Positions 51,488 to 60,296 of a stretch of DNA of 64,000 bases are shown piece after piece. The position numbers and the translations under genes are program-made. Source of the DNA: CAITSH01 sp025356665 (GTDB lineage: Bacteria; Pseudomonadota; Gammaproteobacteria; Burkholderiales; SG8-39); the NCBI GenBank assembly GCA_025356665.1, contig JANXRV010000039.1, positions 11,891-75,890 of the forward strand. The letters run 5' to 3'. Below the pieces are notes generated by a model, which did not search any database, was not told the DNA's origin, and was given only the letters and a program-made list of their open reading frames with translations. Each line of letters opens with the position of its first letter. The stretch's first letter is position 1.

Positions 51488-53206
51488 ATGCCTTCAACGG
51501 CTCCAAGCGCAGCCCCGCAGGCCAAGCGCCATATCGGCCAGATCCTGATTTCACAGGGCATTCTGACCGAAGACCAGCTGCGCATCGCGCTGCTTGAACA
51601 ACTCAAGTCGAACCAACCAGTCGGCCGGCTCCTGGTTCAACTGGGCTTCGTCTCGGAAGCAACCCTGCGCGATGCGCTTTCCGAAAAGCTCGGACTACAG
51701 AGTGTCGACTTGTCACAAATCGTGGTCGATGCCGCCGCGATCAAACTGATGCCGCGCGATTTTGCAAAGCGCCACCACATCTTCCCGGTCGCCCTGGATC
51801 GTGAAAAACGCCTGCTTATCATCGCAATCGCCGACACGAACAACGTCGTCGCCCTTGACCAGGTGCGGGCGCAGTTGCGCGGCGAAATGGAACTCGAGGC
51901 GCGCCTGGCCGGTGAAACAGAAATTGCCCGCGCAATTGAACAGTATTACGGACTCGAGCTTTCGATCGACGGAATCCTGCACGAGATCGAAACCGGTGAA
52001 ATCGATTACCAAAGCCTGCACTCCTCGGGCGACGAATACAGCCAACCCGTCGTCAGATTGATTTCCTCTTTGCTTGCTGACGCGGTGGAGCAAGGCGCTT
52101 CGGACGTGCACTTCGAGCCGGAACAGAATTTTCTGCGTATCCGTTACCGCATAGACGGTGTGTTGCGACAGATCCGCTCATTGCACAAGACATACTGGCC
52201 GGCCATGACCGTGCGCCTCAAGGTTCTGGCCGGAATGAACATCGCGGAGACACGCGCGCCACAGGATGGCCGAATTTCTCTGACCCTCACCGGACGACCC
52301 GTGGATTTTCGTGTCTCGTCGCAGGTAACGACACACGGCGAGAACGTCGTATTGCGGATTCTCGACCGGCAAAAGGGCATCGTGCCTCTAGACATGCTGG
52401 GGCTTGAAGCCTCGCAACTCGCACTCCTGAAAAAAATGCTCGCCCGACCCGAGGGCATCATTCTGGTGACGGGCCCCACGGGAAGCGGGAAAACCACGAC
52501 ACTCTATTCGGTGCTCAATCACATCAATCATGACGGCATAAACATCATGACCCTGGAGGATCCGGTCGAGTATCCAATGACCCTTATCCGCCAGACTTCC
52601 GTATCGGAAGCGGCAAAGATGGATTTTGCCAACGGCATCAGGTCCCTGATGCGCCAGGATCCTGATGTGATCCTGGTGGGGGAAGTGCGCGACGAGGATA
52701 CGGCGCAGATGGCCTTTCGCGCTGCAATGACCGGCCACCAGGTCTACTCCACGCTTCACACAAATTCCGCGCTTGGAGCCCTGCCGCGACTTGCGGACAT
52801 CGGTATCGTGCCCGACATCCTCGCGGGCAATATCATAGGCATCATCGCGCAGCGACTGATGCGAAAACTCTGCCGACACTGCCGGCAGCCTTACGAGGCC
52901 AATGCCTCCGAATGCCGCATGCTTGCCGTGCGCCCGGACAGGCCGCCGACACTCTACCGCTCGGTCGGCTGCGATCACTGCGACTATCAAGGCTACCGCG
53001 GTCGGGTCGCCATCATGGAATTGCTAAAGATGGATCCTGACCTAGACGAAATGATCGCAAATCGCGCAAGCGCGCGGGAAATCCATAAGGCGGCGATTGC
53101 CAAAGGATTTCATACGCTGGCCGACGATGGTGTGCGCCGCGTTCTCGACGGAACGACGGCCATCGACGAACTGATGCGTGTCGTCGACCTTACTGACCGC
53201 ATGTAG
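51488..53206 (+). CDS. mshE: MshE/GspE/PilB-type assembly ATPase
   Basis: A 572-residue hexameric traffic ATPase that powers pilus extension. The N-terminal MshEN domain (RHIGQILISQGILTEDQLRI) may bind cyclic di-GMP in relatives. Walker A is GPTGSGKTTT, Walker B DPDVILVGEVRD, the His box TGHQVYSTLHTNSA, and a zinc site is formed by CRHC and CDHC. ATG 51488 is used; a TTG at 51473, better spaced from the upstream stop, is an alternative giving 577 residues. Confidence 0.94.
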   Translation: MPSTAPSAAPQAKRHIGQILISQGILTEDQLRIALLEQLKSNQPVGRLLVQLGFVSEATLRDALSEKLGLQSVDLSQIVVDAAAIKLMPRDFAKRHHIFPVALDREKRLLIIAIADTNNVVALDQVRAQLRGEMELEARLAGETEIARAIEQYYGLELSIDGILHEIETGEIDYQSLHSSGDEYSQPVVRLISSLLADAVEQGASDVHFEPEQNFLRIRYRIDGVLRQIRSLHKTYWPAMTVRLKVLAGMNIAETRAPQDGRISLTLTGRPVDFRVSSQVTTHGENVVLRILDRQKGIVPLDMLGLEASQLALLKKMLARPEGIILVTGPTGSGKTTTLYSVLNHINHDGINIMTLEDPVEYPMTLIRQTSVSEAAKMDFANGIRSLMRQDPDVILVGEVRDEDTAQMAFRAAMTGHQVYSTLHTNSALGALPRLADIGIVPDILAGNIIGIIAQRLMRKLCRHCRQPYEANASECRMLAVRPDRPPTLYRSVGCDHCDYQGYRGRVAIMELLKMDPDLDEMIANRASAREIHKAAIAKGFHTLADDGVRRVLDGTTAIDELMRVVDLTDRM

Positions 53207-53244
53207 GCGCGCTCGCAGGCGCTCTTCTCTGAAGACCAACAACC

Positions 53245-54453
53245 ATGGCGCTGTTCAATTACAAGGCAATCGATACCCGCGGCAAGGCGATCATGGGGCA
53301 ACTCGACGCCGTAAACATCATCGATCTGGAGTTGCGCCTCAAACGCATGGGACTCGATCTCATCGCTGGTGCCCCGTCCAAACGCGGTCGAACTTCGTTT
53401 TTTTCCGCCTCCTCGGTGAAACGCAGCGATCTGATCAATTTCTGCTTCCACCTGGAGCAGCTTTCGTCGGCCGGTGTCCCTATGCTAGAGGGCCTTACCG
53501 ATTTGCGCGACAGCACCGAAAACCCGCGCTTCAAAGAGGTCATCTCCGGGGTAATTGAAAGCATCCAGGGCGGTCAAAATCTTTCGCAATCGCTGGGGCT
53601 GTATCCGGACGTTTTCAATCCGGTTTTCGCCGCCCTGATCCGCGCCGGCGAGAGCACGGGACGCATGGCCGAGGTACTCAAAAGTCTCGCTGACACACTC
53701 AAATGGGAAGACGAACTGGCGGCCCAGACCAAAAAACTGGCGATGTATCCGGCCTTTGTCGGCAGCATTGTGCTGACTGTGACCCTGTTCCTGATGATCT
53801 ACCTGGTTCCGCAAATGGTCGGCTTCATCAAGGGCATGGGCCAGGCACTGCCCTTCCACACACTGCTGCTCATAGCAGTGTCGAACTTCATGATTAACTA
53901 TTGGTGGGTTGTCATTGCCGCGCCCTTCGTTCTGTTCTTCACATTAAAATTTCTCGCGGCGACGCGGCCGGGGGTGCGCTACAAGATTGACCAGATCAAG
54001 CTTGATTTACCGATCCTCGGGCCGATCTTGAGAAAGATCATCCTGTCGCGTTTCGCCAGCATTTTTGCGCTGATGTACTCGTCCGGCATCACCATCCTCG
54101 ACTCGATCCGAAATTCAGAGGAGACGGCGGGGAATGTCGTCATCCGCGAGGGGCTGCGCGTGGCGGGCCAGCAGATTGCCGATGGAAAAAATGTGACGTC
54201 GGCCTTTCAGGACGTCGGCCTGTTCCCACCCCTGGTCATTCGAATGCTCCGCATCGGGGAGACGACAGGCGCGCTGGACACCGCACTGTTAAACGTGTCG
54301 TATTTCTACAACCGCGAGGTCAAGGAGTCCATAGACAAGGTGCAGGCGATGATCGAGCCGGCTCTGACGATCGTCCTGGGTGCGATTCTCGGCTGGGTGA
54401 TGTTGTCCGTGCTCGGCCCCATTTACGACACCATCGGCAAAATCAAGATCTAG
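53245..54453 (+). CDS. mshG: MshG/GspF/PilC-type platform protein
   Basis: A 402-residue inner-membrane platform with two repeated GspF domains (about 65-190 and 270-395) and three membrane helices (YPAFVGSIVLTVTLFLMIYL, VVIAAPFVLFFTLKFL, and the C-terminal ALTIVLGAILGWVMLSV). The GspF signature is seen in LIRAGESTGRMAEVL and RMLRIGETTGALDTAL. It links the ATPase to the growing pilus. Confidence 0.94.
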   Translation: MALFNYKAIDTRGKAIMGQLDAVNIIDLELRLKRMGLDLIAGAPSKRGRTSFFSASSVKRSDLINFCFHLEQLSSAGVPMLEGLTDLRDSTENPRFKEVISGVIESIQGGQNLSQSLGLYPDVFNPVFAALIRAGESTGRMAEVLKSLADTLKWEDELAAQTKKLAMYPAFVGSIVLTVTLFLMIYLVPQMVGFIKGMGQALPFHTLLLIAVSNFMINYWWVVIAAPFVLFFTLKFLAATRPGVRYKIDQIKLDLPILGPILRKIILSRFASIFALMYSSGITILDSIRNSEETAGNVVIREGLRVAGQQIADGKNVTSAFQDVGLFPPLVIRMLRIGETTGALDTALLNVSYFYNREVKESIDKVQAMIEPALTIVLGAILGWVMLSVLGPIYDTIGKIKI

Positions 54454-56039
54454 TGCAAACCATGCTAAAGAAACGCCTTCTTTATTTCGCCGCCGGCAGC
54501 GTTTGCGCGTTTCTCTGGAAACGCGGCGAACTGACCGTGGAAATCCGGCTCGAAAACAACGAGAGCGGCCTTGCCGCCTTCTCCGAATACACGTCCGCCA
54601 ATCGCGACAGCCTGTTCTATCTGCTCGCCGACGTTGTCGAAGAGGATTTTTTCCAAGAAGTGCTCCCCAAGGTCAGCGGCAAGGACAGGGTGTTGCTGCT
54701 GGGGCGCAAACTCTCGCAACGCTACCGCGACACCACATTGGCGTTGACCGCCACCCTTGGCACTGAATCGGGTGCGCGGCGCGAAGAGCGCTTGCTTTTC
54801 AGCTCCTTCACCAACACGCAACAATTCCAGCCCTGGTTGGCGGTGCTGCAATCGCACGAGGTCAGGCTAGTCGGCGTTTATTCCGTTCCCTTCATCACGC
54901 CCCAACTGGTCGCGCGCGCGGCAATTAAAACGCCACGCTGTCTGGTTGTAAGCGAGCAAAGCGGTGGTTTGCGCCAGACCTATATCGAGGGCGGCCGCAT
55001 GCGCTTCTCCCGGATCGGTCGCCTTGACGCGGCCGATCCGGCAAGAGCCGCGCAAAATTTCGTAGCTGAATCGGGACGCATTCAACAGTATCTAACCAAC
55101 CTCAGGCTGCTACCGCGGGACATCGGCGCGCTCGATGTCATCGTTCTCGCACCCGCAGGCCAGAAAGCGGTCTACACCGATACTTGCGTCAGCAACGCGC
55201 GCCTGCATTTTCATGTCCACGACACGGGCGAACTGGCAACGCAACTGAAGCTACACGCGTATCCGCTGGAATTGAAAAGCGAAGCGATATTCCTTCATCT
55301 GCTCGCCGAGCACCAGCCGGCCGAACAATATGTCGCCGAGCCCATGAGACGCTTCTATCGGATCTGGCAGGCACGCCTCGGATTGATTGCCGGGGGCATC
55401 GCGGTCTTTGTCTTTTGCGCGCTGTTGGCTGGGCTAAAAATGATCGATGTCTACAGCACCGAACAAATGGTCGAGGCTGAGAGGAACCAGGAGTCCACCG
55501 CCGCGCAGGAGTACTCGCGCCTGACGCTGTCTTTTCCTAAAACCCCGACCAGCACAGAAAATCTCAAGGCCGGCGTGAAGAGCTACAAGCTTCTGGTCAA
55601 ACAGACGGTCTCCCCAACGGGATTGCTTGCGGATGTGAGCGCGGCACTCACTTCCTCAGCGCTGATAGAAGTCGACCGAATAAGCTGGGAGATCAGTCCG
55701 GTCAGGACCGGTTCAGGCGGAGGAAGTTCACGCGCCCCCCTCCCCACGCCAACGGGCCCCGCTGCGGCCACAACACCCGTGTCGGCCGACACACGCTATG
55801 AAGTCGCTGAAATCAACGCCCGCATCAACACACCGCAGGCGAGCGACTACCGCTCCGTCGCAAGCCTGGTGAACCAGTTTGTCGATATGCTGAAAAAGCG
55901 CCCCGGGTGGGACGTGGTTTCGATCCGGCTGCCCTTCGACACCGATTCGACAAGCGCGCTGCGCGGAGGTGCGGGGGAAGAACGAACGAACGAAGCGCCG
56001 CGTTTCACGATAACAGTGAGCAGGAAGGTCGGGGCATGA
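54453..56039 (+). CDS. mshI: PilM/PilN-like (MshI-type) assembly protein, probably fused
   Basis: A 528-residue protein with a cytoplasmic N-terminal half (about 1-300) of the PilM/GspL-like kind, one helix (LGLIAGGIAVFVFCALLAGL, about 311-330), then a periplasmic coiled and ferredoxin-like part resembling PilN (MVEAERNQESTAAQEYSRL). In type IVa pili these two parts are separate proteins. Sequence conservation to named MshI is low by eye. GTG at 54453 overlaps the mshG stop; ATG 54462 is an alternative. Confidence 0.75.
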   Translation: MQTMLKKRLLYFAAGSVCAFLWKRGELTVEIRLENNESGLAAFSEYTSANRDSLFYLLADVVEEDFFQEVLPKVSGKDRVLLLGRKLSQRYRDTTLALTATLGTESGARREERLLFSSFTNTQQFQPWLAVLQSHEVRLVGVYSVPFITPQLVARAAIKTPRCLVVSEQSGGLRQTYIEGGRMRFSRIGRLDAADPARAAQNFVAESGRIQQYLTNLRLLPRDIGALDVIVLAPAGQKAVYTDTCVSNARLHFHVHDTGELATQLKLHAYPLELKSEAIFLHLLAEHQPAEQYVAEPMRRFYRIWQARLGLIAGGIAVFVFCALLAGLKMIDVYSTEQMVEAERNQESTAAQEYSRLTLSFPKTPTSTENLKAGVKSYKLLVKQTVSPTGLLADVSAALTSSALIEVDRISWEISPVRTGSGGGSSRAPLPTPTGPAAATTPVSADTRYEVAEINARINTPQASDYRSVASLVNQFVDMLKKRPGWDVVSIRLPFDTDSTSALRGGAGEERTNEAPRFTITVSRKVGA

Positions 56040-56644
56040 CCATCCATCGGGAAGACATCAAGAAACTAAGATTACCGATCACATTTTGTCTGCTCATGGT
56101 CGGCGCAGGGGCCGCATCTCTTTTCATCGCCGAACGCGCCAAAGATCGCGCTGAAAGGGACAAGGACACGGTGCACCGGTCCAAACTGGCGGCACAAGAC
56201 CGGGTCGCAAAAGCAACTGAAGAAGAACGCGAAATTCGGGAAAATCTCACTCAATTTGAGCGACTTGTATCCTGGGGGATTGTTGGCGAGGAAAAACGAC
56301 TCGATTGGGTGGAGTCAATTGCGCGAATCCGCGAGCAGCGAAAATTATTTAAAATAAGCTACGACATTGAAGCGCAAAAAATCCTCGACTATCCGGGCGT
56401 CATGCCCGCGGCCGGGGTGGAGTTCATGTCAAGCCGCCTCAAGGTTGATATGCCGTTGCTGCATGAAGATGATCTGCTTCATTTTTTTGAAGACCTGCAG
56501 GTGGCTGGAAAAGCCTATGTTTCCATACGCCGGTGCGTGCTGGAACGAACGGAGCGCGAAGCCCCCCCGGGCGGGCGCGGCATGGCGCCAAGATTGAAGT
56601 CGGAATGTCAAATGGACATGATCACCATCAGGGAGAAAAAGTAG
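56036..56644 (+). CDS. mshJ: PilO-like (MshJ-type) assembly protein
   Basis: A 202-residue protein with one N-terminal helix (LPITFCLLMVGAGAASLFIA), a coiled-coil stretch (about 40-85; RAERDKDTVHRSKLAAQDRV) and a C-terminal alpha/beta domain ending in KSECQMDMITI. Size and layout match PilO/MshJ, the partner of PilN. It overlaps the previous gene by four bases (ATGA) with GGAAGG upstream. The assignment rests mainly on layout and position. Confidence 0.68.
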   Translation: MTIHREDIKKLRLPITFCLLMVGAGAASLFIAERAKDRAERDKDTVHRSKLAAQDRVAKATEEEREIRENLTQFERLVSWGIVGEEKRLDWVESIARIREQRKLFKISYDIEAQKILDYPGVMPAAGVEFMSSRLKVDMPLLHEDDLLHFFEDLQVAGKAYVSIRRCVLERTEREAPPGGRGMAPRLKSECQMDMITIREKK

Positions 56645-56646
56645 TA

Positions 56647-57060
56647 ATGAATCACGGCGCAAAATTTATCCTTGCCCTGCTCGCCCTCGCACTGACTTTG
56701 ACTGCATTGCCGGGGACTGCGGCCGATGGCTTGGGCCGCCTGTTCATGACGCCGGCACAACGGCTTGATCTGGACAGACGGCGCCAGGCCGATGCCCAGG
56801 AAAGCCTTATTTCCATCGATAACTTCGTTACAGTGAACGGTCAAGTGTCCCGCTCCAGCGGGAAAACAACATCCTGGATAAACGGCCAGGCGCAGCACGG
56901 CCAGGCAGGTCGCGTCGATCCGTCAAAGGTGTCCGTACCCATGGGGGAAGATCAGCCTCCAGTCCCGTTGAAAATCGGCGAGACGCTCGACAAGGTACGA
57001 GGCGAGAAACGCGATGTTGTGGGCGATGGCCAGATCCGCGTGCCCTCCGGCAAGCGCTAA
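56647..57060 (+). CDS. mshK: MshK-like periplasmic protein
   Basis: A 137-residue exported protein with a signal peptide (KFILALLALALTLTALPGTAA) and the compact pattern LGRLFMTPAQRLDLDRRR, then TVNGQVSRSSGKTTSWINGQ. This GRLFxTPxxR...VNGxVxRSxGxxTxWING pattern is typical of small MSHA/T2S accessory proteins in betaproteobacteria. AGGGAG precedes the start, two bases after the previous stop. Confidence 0.7.
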   Translation: MNHGAKFILALLALALTLTALPGTAADGLGRLFMTPAQRLDLDRRRQADAQESLISIDNFVTVNGQVSRSSGKTTSWINGQAQHGQAGRVDPSKVSVPMGEDQPPVPLKIGETLDKVRGEKRDVVGDGQIRVPSGKR

Positions 57061-57063
57061 TTT

Positions 57064-58794
57064 ATGGGAGCACGGCCTATTCGATCACTGCGGCATCGCC
57101 AGGGCGGCATGGCGATGCTCGCGCTGGTCGTTCTCATCACCCTCATCGGCACCTACGTAATCAGCGACGCGCTTACGCGCATCACCGCCCAGGTGAAAAT
57201 CGAGCGTGACAGCCGGTCGCTCGACGCCATGCAGGAGGCCAAGGCGGCGCTTGTTGCGTGGTCGGCATCCCAGGCATGGACCGGCAACACGACCGACCAG
57301 CCCGGCTCGCTGCCCTGCCCGGATACCACCAATGACGGCTCGTCCGACATCAGCGGCGGAGCCTGCCTCAGCCAGGTCGGCCGCCTGCCGTGGAAAACGC
57401 TGAACGCCCGCGAGTTGCGCGATGCCAGCGGTGAAATTCTATGGTATGCCCTCTCGCCGAATTTGCGCAATGCAAGCGGCGTCACCGTAATCAACAGCGA
57501 CACGCAGGGCCAGCTTGTACTCTACAGCGACAAGGACAGCACCACGACTGCGACGCTCAGCAACGTGGTGGCGTTTGTCATTGCGCCGGGCGTCGCCGTC
57601 GCCGGGCAGACGCGTGATTCAAGCGGCGTGAATACCGCCGCCAATTACCTTGAAGGGCGCAATTCCGGCGCGACGGGAAACTACACCAGCACCCCGCAGT
57701 CCCCGGCAAGCTACCCCGACACGTTCAACGACCAGATTTTGCCGCTGACGCACGCCGACCTGTTTTCGGTGGTCGAGCAGGCGGTCGCCTCGCGCATAGA
57801 AAGTGACATCAAGCAATACATTGCCCCGGCCTCCGGATCATCCATCACTTCATATTTTTCACAGTGGGGCGGATTTCCCTTCCCGGCGATATTCTCGAAC
57901 GCCACCTACACCAACGGACCGGGGACAAGCGCGCAGCGCGCGCAATCCGCGTACATCGGCAGTACGACAACGTCGACATCGGGCGGACTCCTCCCGCTCA
58001 CCACCGCGGGCACCTACACCTGGACCACCGGCTCGGCAACCGTCACCCTGACCGGCGGCACGGCCAGCTCAATCAGCGGAACCACATGCTCCCTCGTCTC
58101 CGGGGGGATGCAATGCGACTTCAATATCAACCCGCAACTGACCGGCTGCTGCAGTTACAGCATGGTCAACCCCCAATTCAGGGTATCGGCGCCGATCGCC
58201 AATGTCGGGCTGGGTTTTGTCGATTTGCCAGACGACGTGAGTTCCGGCTTGTCGCCGCGTGTGACGGTAACCAACCTGACGGGTACCACCCGCACCATGT
58301 CCGGAACAAGCACCACAGGATCTTTGAGCGCCACCGGCGCCGGTACCGTGATCTTCCAGGGAACCCATGTCCGGAACAGCACCTCCTCTGCCGCGCGGGC
58401 GATGCGGGTGACGATTCCCGATGTAACCACGAGTTCACTCACCAGCAGCAGCGACCCCTTCGCCGGCTGGTTCATACGAAACGAATGGTACCGGCAGGTC
58501 TATTACGCGGTATCACCCGGCTTGCAGCCTGGCGGCGGCGGCAGCTGCAGCGCGCTGCCCGCAACGCCCTCGTGCCTGACGGTCAACACCCTGCCCTCGA
58601 GTTACGCCTCAACAACCGACAAGCAGGCCATCCTGATATTGACCGGCCGCTCGCTCAATGGCTCCAGCCGGCCCTCCGCAACGCTTGCGAACTACCTGGA
58701 GGGCCAGAACACCACGCCGACCGATTTCATTTACGAACACCGGGCAGGGGTGGCTTCGTCCATCAACGACAGGGTTGTTGTCATTGCGCCCTGA
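57064..58794 (+). CDS. Large PilX/MshP-like pilus-associated protein
   Basis: A 576-residue protein with a prepilin-like start (RQGGMAMLALVVLITLIGTY, no Glu at position 5 after the Gly) as in PilX/MshP-type minor pilins. The body is Ser/Thr/Gly-rich and extracellular in style. It contains SLPCPDTTNDGSSD, GGACLSQVGRLPWKTLNARE and several paired Cys (for example CCSY and the GGGSCSALPATPSCL stretch), suggesting disulfides. It shares the LPCP...PWxTL block with the next prepilin. It could be a tip adhesin. It starts three bases after mshK. Confidence 0.72.
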   Translation: MGARPIRSLRHRQGGMAMLALVVLITLIGTYVISDALTRITAQVKIERDSRSLDAMQEAKAALVAWSASQAWTGNTTDQPGSLPCPDTTNDGSSDISGGACLSQVGRLPWKTLNARELRDASGEILWYALSPNLRNASGVTVINSDTQGQLVLYSDKDSTTTATLSNVVAFVIAPGVAVAGQTRDSSGVNTAANYLEGRNSGATGNYTSTPQSPASYPDTFNDQILPLTHADLFSVVEQAVASRIESDIKQYIAPASGSSITSYFSQWGGFPFPAIFSNATYTNGPGTSAQRAQSAYIGSTTTSTSGGLLPLTTAGTYTWTTGSATVTLTGGTASSISGTTCSLVSGGMQCDFNINPQLTGCCSYSMVNPQFRVSAPIANVGLGFVDLPDDVSSGLSPRVTVTNLTGTTRTMSGTSTTGSLSATGAGTVIFQGTHVRNSTSSAARAMRVTIPDVTTSSLTSSSDPFAGWFIRNEWYRQVYYAVSPGLQPGGGGSCSALPATPSCLTVNTLPSSYASTTDKQAILILTGRSLNGSSRPSATLANYLEGQNTTPTDFIYEHRAGVASSINDRVVVIAP

Positions 58795-59728
58795 ACCTGC
58801 CAAATTGGTCCGTCGCCAAAAAGGCTTTTCGCTTGCCGAACTGGCCGTGGCCTTCGTCATTATCGGGCTGCTCCTCGCCGGCGCGCTCGTGCCCATATCC
58901 GCACAAATGGAGGTGCGCAGCGTCGCCGACACCCGCCGCACCATGGATTCGATTCGCGACGCCGTCATCGGATTCGCCCAGTCGAACGGACGACTGCCCT
59001 GTCCGGCCAACGGCGCCCTCGCGATGGGGGCGGTGGGCGCCGGCGCTGAGCAATGGGACAGCACCAACAACCGCTGCACCACCGCGCTGGGCGTCGTGCC
59101 CTGGAGCACCCTTGGCGTGGCGGAAGTGGATGCATGGGGCCGGCGTTTCACCTATCGCGTCACCAGCGCATTCGCCGACGCGATCAGCAACGCCACCTAC
59201 GCCGCAACGACCACGATCACGCCGGCCAACGCCGCGCTGGCCAGCCCCGCCAACCAGTCGCCGGCTTGCAGCGTCCCAGTACCTACGCCCGCGCTTTCCA
59301 CATTTGCCCTGTGCAGTCTCGGCGACATTGCGGTGTTCACGCGCAGCGACTCGACGCACGCCACCAGCTCGATTGCCGCTGGCATTCCCGCGATCATCAT
59401 TTCCCACGGCAAGAACGGCTACGGCGCATTCCAGCCCAGTGGCACCCGCGTCATCGGATCCGGCGACGGCAACAGCGACGGCGTGCCCGACCAAAACGTC
59501 GACGAGGCATCCAACATAAACGGCACAACCCAGATCGCGGTGGTCGCCGTCACCGGGTCTAGCAGCTACCTTCATAACGCCTACTTCAGCCGCAATGCCA
59601 GCACGGCCACCTCGTCGTGCAGCGACAGCACGGCCGGCTCACCATTCTGCGAATTCGACGACATTGTGCTGGCCATTTCACCCTCAACGCTGATAACCCG
59701 CATGATCAGCGCCAGCCGGCTGCCCTAG
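58784..59728 (+). CDS. Type IV prepilin-like protein with an LPCP domain
   Basis: A 314-residue prepilin. The leader ends in RRQKG and the mature part begins FSLAELAVAFVIIGLLLAGA, with Glu at position 5, so prepilin peptidase processing is expected. The globular part carries GRLPCPANGALAMG, GVVPWSTLGVAEVDAWGRRF and several Cys (CSVPVPTPA, CSDSTAGSPFC). TTG at 58784 is the best start: AGGG lies nine bases upstream and it overlaps the preceding gene by 11 bases; TTG 58805 is an alternative. It is three times longer than an ordinary pilin. Confidence 0.78.
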   Translation: MRPEPAKLVRRQKGFSLAELAVAFVIIGLLLAGALVPISAQMEVRSVADTRRTMDSIRDAVIGFAQSNGRLPCPANGALAMGAVGAGAEQWDSTNNRCTTALGVVPWSTLGVAEVDAWGRRFTYRVTSAFADAISNATYAATTTITPANAALASPANQSPACSVPVPTPALSTFALCSLGDIAVFTRSDSTHATSSIAAGIPAIIISHGKNGYGAFQPSGTRVIGSGDGNSDGVPDQNVDEASNINGTTQIAVVAVTGSSSYLHNAYFSRNASTATSSCSDSTAGSPFCEFDDIVLAISPSTLITRMISASRLP

Positions 59729-59774
59729 TGCTAGACAATCCCAAAACCACCGCCAAAGAACCTTCACAATCCCG

Positions 59775-60296
59775 ATGAAACGCAACCAGACCATTCTGAT
59801 CACCGTTGCAACCGTGAACCTCGCGTTGATGCTGGCTTTCCTGCCATATGACACGCTGTCGTTGACCCGCGGCGGGACAAGTTTTGACGCCTTTTATTTC
59901 GTGCTCGACCAGCAGTACAACAAACAGATTAATTCCAACCTGCTTTATCTTGAAGTGATGTGGATACTGATAAATGCTGCGGCCGGCTGGCTTTTTTTGC
60001 GCGATGGCCGAGCCGGTGCCGCATCACTGACGGCCAGAAACGGGGTGTTGATCTTCGCGGCGGTGAACCTCGCCTTGCTGCTGGTCTTTGTCCCGTTTGA
60101 GACCTATACCTCGCTGCAACGCAATACGCCGCTGAGCTTCGATGGCTACTATTTTTTGTTCGGAGACAAAGCAAAACGAAGTATTTATCTACCCCTGCTG
60201 TTTCTCGAATTATTTTTGCTCGCCATCAATACCGCGATTCTGTGGCTCACGTTCAAGCTTGCCGTACCAGCCCCCGCCAGAAGCCACAAAAACTAA
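59775..60296 (+). CDS. Hypothetical membrane protein with internal duplication
   Basis: A 173-residue protein with four predicted helices in two repeats. Residues about 6-75 (ATVNLALMLAFLPYDTLSLT, then FDAFYFVLD, NLLYLEVMWILINAAAGWLF) match residues about 92-160 (AAVNLALLLVFVPFETYTSL, then FDGYYFLFG, LPLLFLELFLLAINTAILWL). The loops between helices keep F-D-x-(F/Y)-Y-F. No family is recognised. It ends four bases inside the convergent kinase gene. Confidence 0.65.
   Translation: MKRNQTILITVATVNLALMLAFLPYDTLSLTRGGTSFDAFYFVLDQQYNKQINSNLLYLEVMWILINAAAGWLFLRDGRAGAASLTARNGVLIFAAVNLALLLVFVPFETYTSLQRNTPLSFDGYYFLFGDKAKRSIYLPLLFLELFLLAINTAILWLTFKLAVPAPARSHKN

Noticed and set aside
57864..59519. A 551-codon plus-strand frame overlapping the PilX-like and prepilin genes
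   Set aside because: Frame-shifted reading of the two real genes; very rich in Arg, His and Pro and without a signal or motif.
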